Shown here: positions 60,337 to 64,000 of the stretch, one piece after another | Position numbering within the stretch: the stretch's first letter is position 1 | Layout: the number at the start of each line of letters is the position of its first letter | Assembly: GCF_045679555.1 (NCBI RefSeq) | Contig: NC_092090.1 | Location: 31,261,288-31,325,287, forward strand | Source: Salvelinus alpinus | Taxonomy: Eukaryota > Chordata > Actinopteri > Salmoniformes > Salmonidae | Reading direction: 5' to 3' | DNA: 64,000 bases | Notes under the pieces: model-generated | The model's input: the letters and a program-made list of their open reading frames with translations, nothing else | What the model was told of the DNA's origin: nothing | Database searches by the model: none | Made by a program: the position numbers and the translations under genes

Positions 60337-63300
60337 GTGCCCCGAAGAGACCCGGGGCCCATTCTAAGGATACTATTCACTCTTTGCCTTTTGTACATAT
60401 CATTTGACTAGTTCGATTATTATAGGCACGGAAGAATATTCTGAAAACTGCACTTTGTCAAGTACTGTATGTGTTAAATCCTTCAGGTAAAGATAAATAA
60501 TACAAGATGCTTCAAATGGATCTTATGTTTATTTGAAACACATTGTTCTTGGGTGCATGACCAAGGATATACAGTACAATGGATTTCCACTGAGTTATCA
60601 CTGGTCATTGCTTGTATGGAAATGATATGAGAAACAGGGAGAAGTGCTGACCACCCCCAGGTCATCTAGAAAACGTTTGACTCCTGACCTCATTGTGTTT
60701 CAGTTCTTGTTTTATTCAAACTATTATCGGTCTCTCTGGAGGATACACTTTCTTTGCGTGTAATAAACACTAAACTTGAAGTTAGATTCCAATGTACACC
60801 ATATAGGCCAGTTACCGATAATTGTGTTAAGTTTAAATTCAATATGCCACAGACTACATTCTAAACTTATACGGTACGGGTGTGACGTGAGCTCCGCTAC
60901 CTCGTACAAACTGAAAAGCCACTGCTTATGTCACTATCTGAATGTGTCTTTGGCTGCGGAAAAACATGTAGAGGCTGTACCAGCCTGTGCACATGAAAAC
61001 TGATACAGCACCGTGGCACTGGATAGTACAGTACTTTCCAGAAAAGTTGTGTGTGTGCTTGTGTGTCCATGTGCATGCGTGTGTGCATGCCTGTGAAAGC
61101 TAACGCATCTGTTAATCTCATTAAATCTCTGGGCAAGCAGCTGACTCAGAGGGGAAAGACCCTTGACTGAGAGGAAACATGAGGTCCAACACCAGCTCTG
61201 GAACCAGTGACATCAGGCTCTGACATCAGGCTCTCCACACCAGTGCTAGAGTGCCCAGATGTGCTGCGTGGGGCCTATCACAGGAGGAGAAGGTATAGGC
61301 ATGAGCGAAAAGAGAAAGATGGACAGAGCAAGATAAAAACAAGAGGATTGAGATGATAGAGAGAGTGGTAGGGAGGTGGAGAGAGGAGTGACAAAACAAA
61401 GGAAGGAGGAAGAGAAAAGAAAGGAGGACAGAGGGAGGTAGACAGAGCTGAAGAGGAGGAAGGAGAGAGTGCAACACAGATGTTAAACACAAACAGATGG
61501 GGACAAAGCTGAACTTCAGTGGAAAGTAACAGGCTAGAGGGGAAACTTTCTCAAGAAGAGGGTGGGGGAGTATGAGGGAGGAGACTGGTGAGGAATTTTT
61601 TCCTTTCATAAAAATAAAAAAAAGCAACAAGGACCATGCTCTGAAGAGAAAAATACTTTATGTAATGGGCAGGCTGTGATTTTTACTCTTTTTTGTGCTG
61701 TGTGTACGTTAATGTCCCTCTCCTGTTCCATTTGTTTTTGCATGTTTCAAACAAGCAAGTAAATTGTTGAAGGACATACAAACCCAGTTGCTGAAAAACA
61801 ACCACAGTCTCTTGGTTTCTCTTAATCATCTTTGAAGTGGCTGGAGAGAATATATGTTAAAATAATGCCCTGAAAACATCCACAACATCATTGGAAATCC
61901 TGAGGATGGATTGTGCTCCAGTTGGCTACTGTTTATTAGATCTGCATGGACATTGTGCATCTTCATCCGAATCAAGGCTAAATGGCTATAGTTTCTTCTA
62001 TTGCAAGTTCACTTCCCCCTCCATTTTACCTCCTTTATTGTGATATGTTTACCCTTCTGACATGAATTTACAAATGATAAAATGAATGACATAAGGAAGA
62101 TGATTCATGAAGCCAACTCTGAATGCAGATTTTGAACGTTGCAGCTAGTGAAAATTGAGGTCAGAGAGAGGACGTTTATGAAGGAAGTTCACCGCACAAG
62201 GAAGGAATTTCATGTGGAGTATACAAAAGGGCGGACAAGTTTGACCCCCTGAGAAGCAGGACAAATCCCTTGCTGATGTTAGTAACATCAACGTAGTCAT
62301 ACAACCACAGCCAACTAACTACACAGTACCTGACAGTGAAGTGTGAGTGATGCCACACTAGAGCTGAACATGACAGAGGAGTGCATCTGGGGGTCATATA
62401 GTGGAACACCAGCTTTTTAAGACACACAGAGTCCAGACTCTGGAAGCAGTTCAGTGTTACATAAACCATACAGGCTCCATTACTGTTATATAATATCTCT
62501 ACTTAAAGGACATTATCTAGAGGAAGTGGTAGCGAGAGGTATGAGCGGGAGTGCAAATTTAGACTCCTGGGGCAGGGGTGGCGCTAATAAGCATCTTCTG
62601 GCATCTTCTCCCCTCATGGGTGGGCCTTTACTGGAATCTATCAACAGAAAAGTGGACATTGTACCGTGTGTTTACTCCCACTGAGTGTTTAATGGGCCTG
62701 TAGAATTACCCTCTTACCTCTCTCCTCTGTCCAACCTCACAAGGCTTGAGAGGAACCTGAGTACCACCCAAGTCCTGACAAAATTACATTACATTTAACT
62801 GTGGTTTTATTGGTTGTAGTTAATGTAACATTTAAATCACTTATTTTAATTTGAGATCCACTCTCGTTCTCTGTTCCTCAATATGGGTTGATTGCGTAAT
62901 GTAAGGTAATGTGGGTTAAATCTGGTTATAGGGCAAAGGCAAATGTCTATGTTTGTCTTTTCCTGTGAGGTTGGGTGTGTAACTTCCTGTGCACGCCACA
63001 AAGGTTCTTGCTCTCTGCAATACAGTACTGTGTTGTGGTGATGCGCCCAGTTCCATCTGAACATAACCAGACTTTGTCTCATAAAACATTTACACTTTGG
63101 ACCAGAATTGTTCAAACTAGCAAACATCATACACTGGATCTGTTCTCACCGACAGACCACTGGAGCAATAGGCAAGTACAAATCCCTTAACTTTCACAAT
63201 CACTAGCTGGGAAAGTTGCTTTTAGAACACAGAGCTACTATTTCAAAAGTTCCAATGAATCAACATCGATACAATATCACCAATTATCAAGCATGATGAA

Positions 63301-63362
63301 TTTGAGTCCTTACTTGCTTATTTTCCAAAGTATAACATTTCTACAATATACGTCCAGTATCA
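60337..63362. other. Presumed cd81 intron or upstream region, no gene seen
   Basis: No supported exon. A polypurine-rich stretch (mainly gga, gag and aag) lies at 61262-61560. A short GTGTGTGC-type tract lies near 61045-61090. The 61226-61630 minus frame is the complement of the purine tract, not a gene. Confidence 0.4.
61262..61560. repeat. Polypurine tract
   Basis: About 300 bp strongly biased to A and G on the plus strand (ggaggaagagaaaagaaagg and similar), with few pyrimidines. It creates a Leu/Pro/Ser-rich minus-strand frame. Confidence 0.75.
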
Positions 63363-64000
63363 AGATTTTATTTATTTAACCAGGTAGGCTAGTTGAGAAC
63401 AAGTTCTCATTTGCAACTGCGACCTGGCCAAGATAAAGCAAAGCAAAGCAGTTCGACACATACAACAACAGAGTTACACATGGAATAAACAAACATACAA
63501 TCAATAATACAGTAGAAAAATCTATATACAGCATGTGCAAATGAGGTAGGATAAGAGAGGTAAGGCAATAAATAGGCCATGGTGGCGAAGTAATTACAAT
63601 ATAGCAATTAAACACTGGATTGGTAGAATGTGCAGAAGATGAATGTGCAAGTAGAGATACTGGGGTGCATAGGAGCAAGATAAATAAATACAGTATGGGG
63701 ATGAGGTAGATTGGATGGGCTATTTACAGATGAGCTATGTACAGGTGCAGTGATTTGTGAGCTGCTCTGATAGCTGGTGCTTAAAGCTAATGAGGGAGAT
63801 ATGAGTCTCCAGCTTCAGTGATTTTTGCAGTTCGTTCCAGTCATTGGCAGCAGAGAACTGGAAGGAGAGGCGGCCAAAGGAAGAATTGGCTTTGGGGGTG
63901 ACAAGTGAGAGATACCTGCTGGAGCGCGTGCTACGGGTGGGTGCTGCTATGGTGACCAGTGAGCTGAGATGCAGTTGTACAGTAGCAAGGCTGCAGTACT
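63363..64000 (-). mobile_element. L2-like LINE 3' portion, runs off the window
   Basis: The 3' tail at the left (attttatttatttaaccagg, gagaacaagttctc) is followed by 3' UTR and, from about 63800, the complement of the ORF2 C-terminus (FGRLSFQFSAANDWNEL). The complement aligns with 43790-44390. Confidence 0.85.

Noticed and set aside
61226-61630. Leu/Ser/Pro-rich minus-strand frame
   Set aside because: Complement of a polypurine tract.

Overview
This is nuclear DNA of a ray-finned fish, almost certainly a salmonid (Salmo, Oncorhynchus or Salvelinus group). The evidence is short multi-exon genes with GT-AG introns, and a dense load of salmonid-type mobile DNA: HpaI/SmaI-type tRNA SINEs, Tc1-like elements including a Sleeping-Beauty-type copy, L2/Rex1-like LINEs, Ty3/gypsy pieces, solo LTRs and small non-autonomous DNA transposons. 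No operons, CRISPR arrays or intact tRNA or rRNA genes were seen.

Gene layout: tssc4 (+, one coding exon 3787-4725, with probable 5' UTR exons at 3061-3187 and 3538-3611), ano9 (+, 24 coding exons, 5704-16675, 785 codons, intact), a plakophilin-3 copy (-, 31706 to 18793) that looks like a pseudogene, and cd81 (-, the six 3' coding exons, 56241 to 54882; the 5' exons are not in the window). All four families map to human 11p15.5, where CD81-TSSC4 and PKP3-SIGIRR-ANO9 form two separate clusters. Here ano9 and pkp3 lie between tssc4 and cd81. ano9 and pkp3 converge tail to tail.

The pkp3 copy has one long missing segment (Ser-rich region and first armadillo repeats), two frameshifts and a premature stop, while ano9 next to it is perfect in frame and at splice sites. 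Loss of one duplicate after the salmonid whole-genome duplication is the simplest reading, and sequence or assembly error is the main alternative.

Mobile DNA: 1-1580 degraded LINE holding a TG...CA element; 6161-7460 Tc1-like copy in ano9 intron 1; 12752-12975 and 14655-15048 SINEs in ano9 introns; 21220-26847 stacked LINEs, a solo LTR and a 2-kb hAT-like element in a pkp3 intron; 29397-29795 solo LTR in pkp3 intron 1; 33225-35572 LINE cut by a solo LTR; 36456-37422 small two-LTR element; 37441-39648 Tc1-like remnant cut by a TTAA-targeting element; 39649-42700 broken gypsy pol cut by a LINE; 42700-44400 LINE cut by a solo LTR; 45553-47174 Sleeping-Beauty-type Tc1; 47576-48626 TTAA-type-like element; 49981-52155 two DNA transposons, one cut by a LINE; 53600-54115 SINE fused to 5S rRNA-like sequence; 58438-60334 a four-level nest; 63363-64000 LINE tail. 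Many insertions have recognisable target-site duplications, so their order can be read from the sequence itself.
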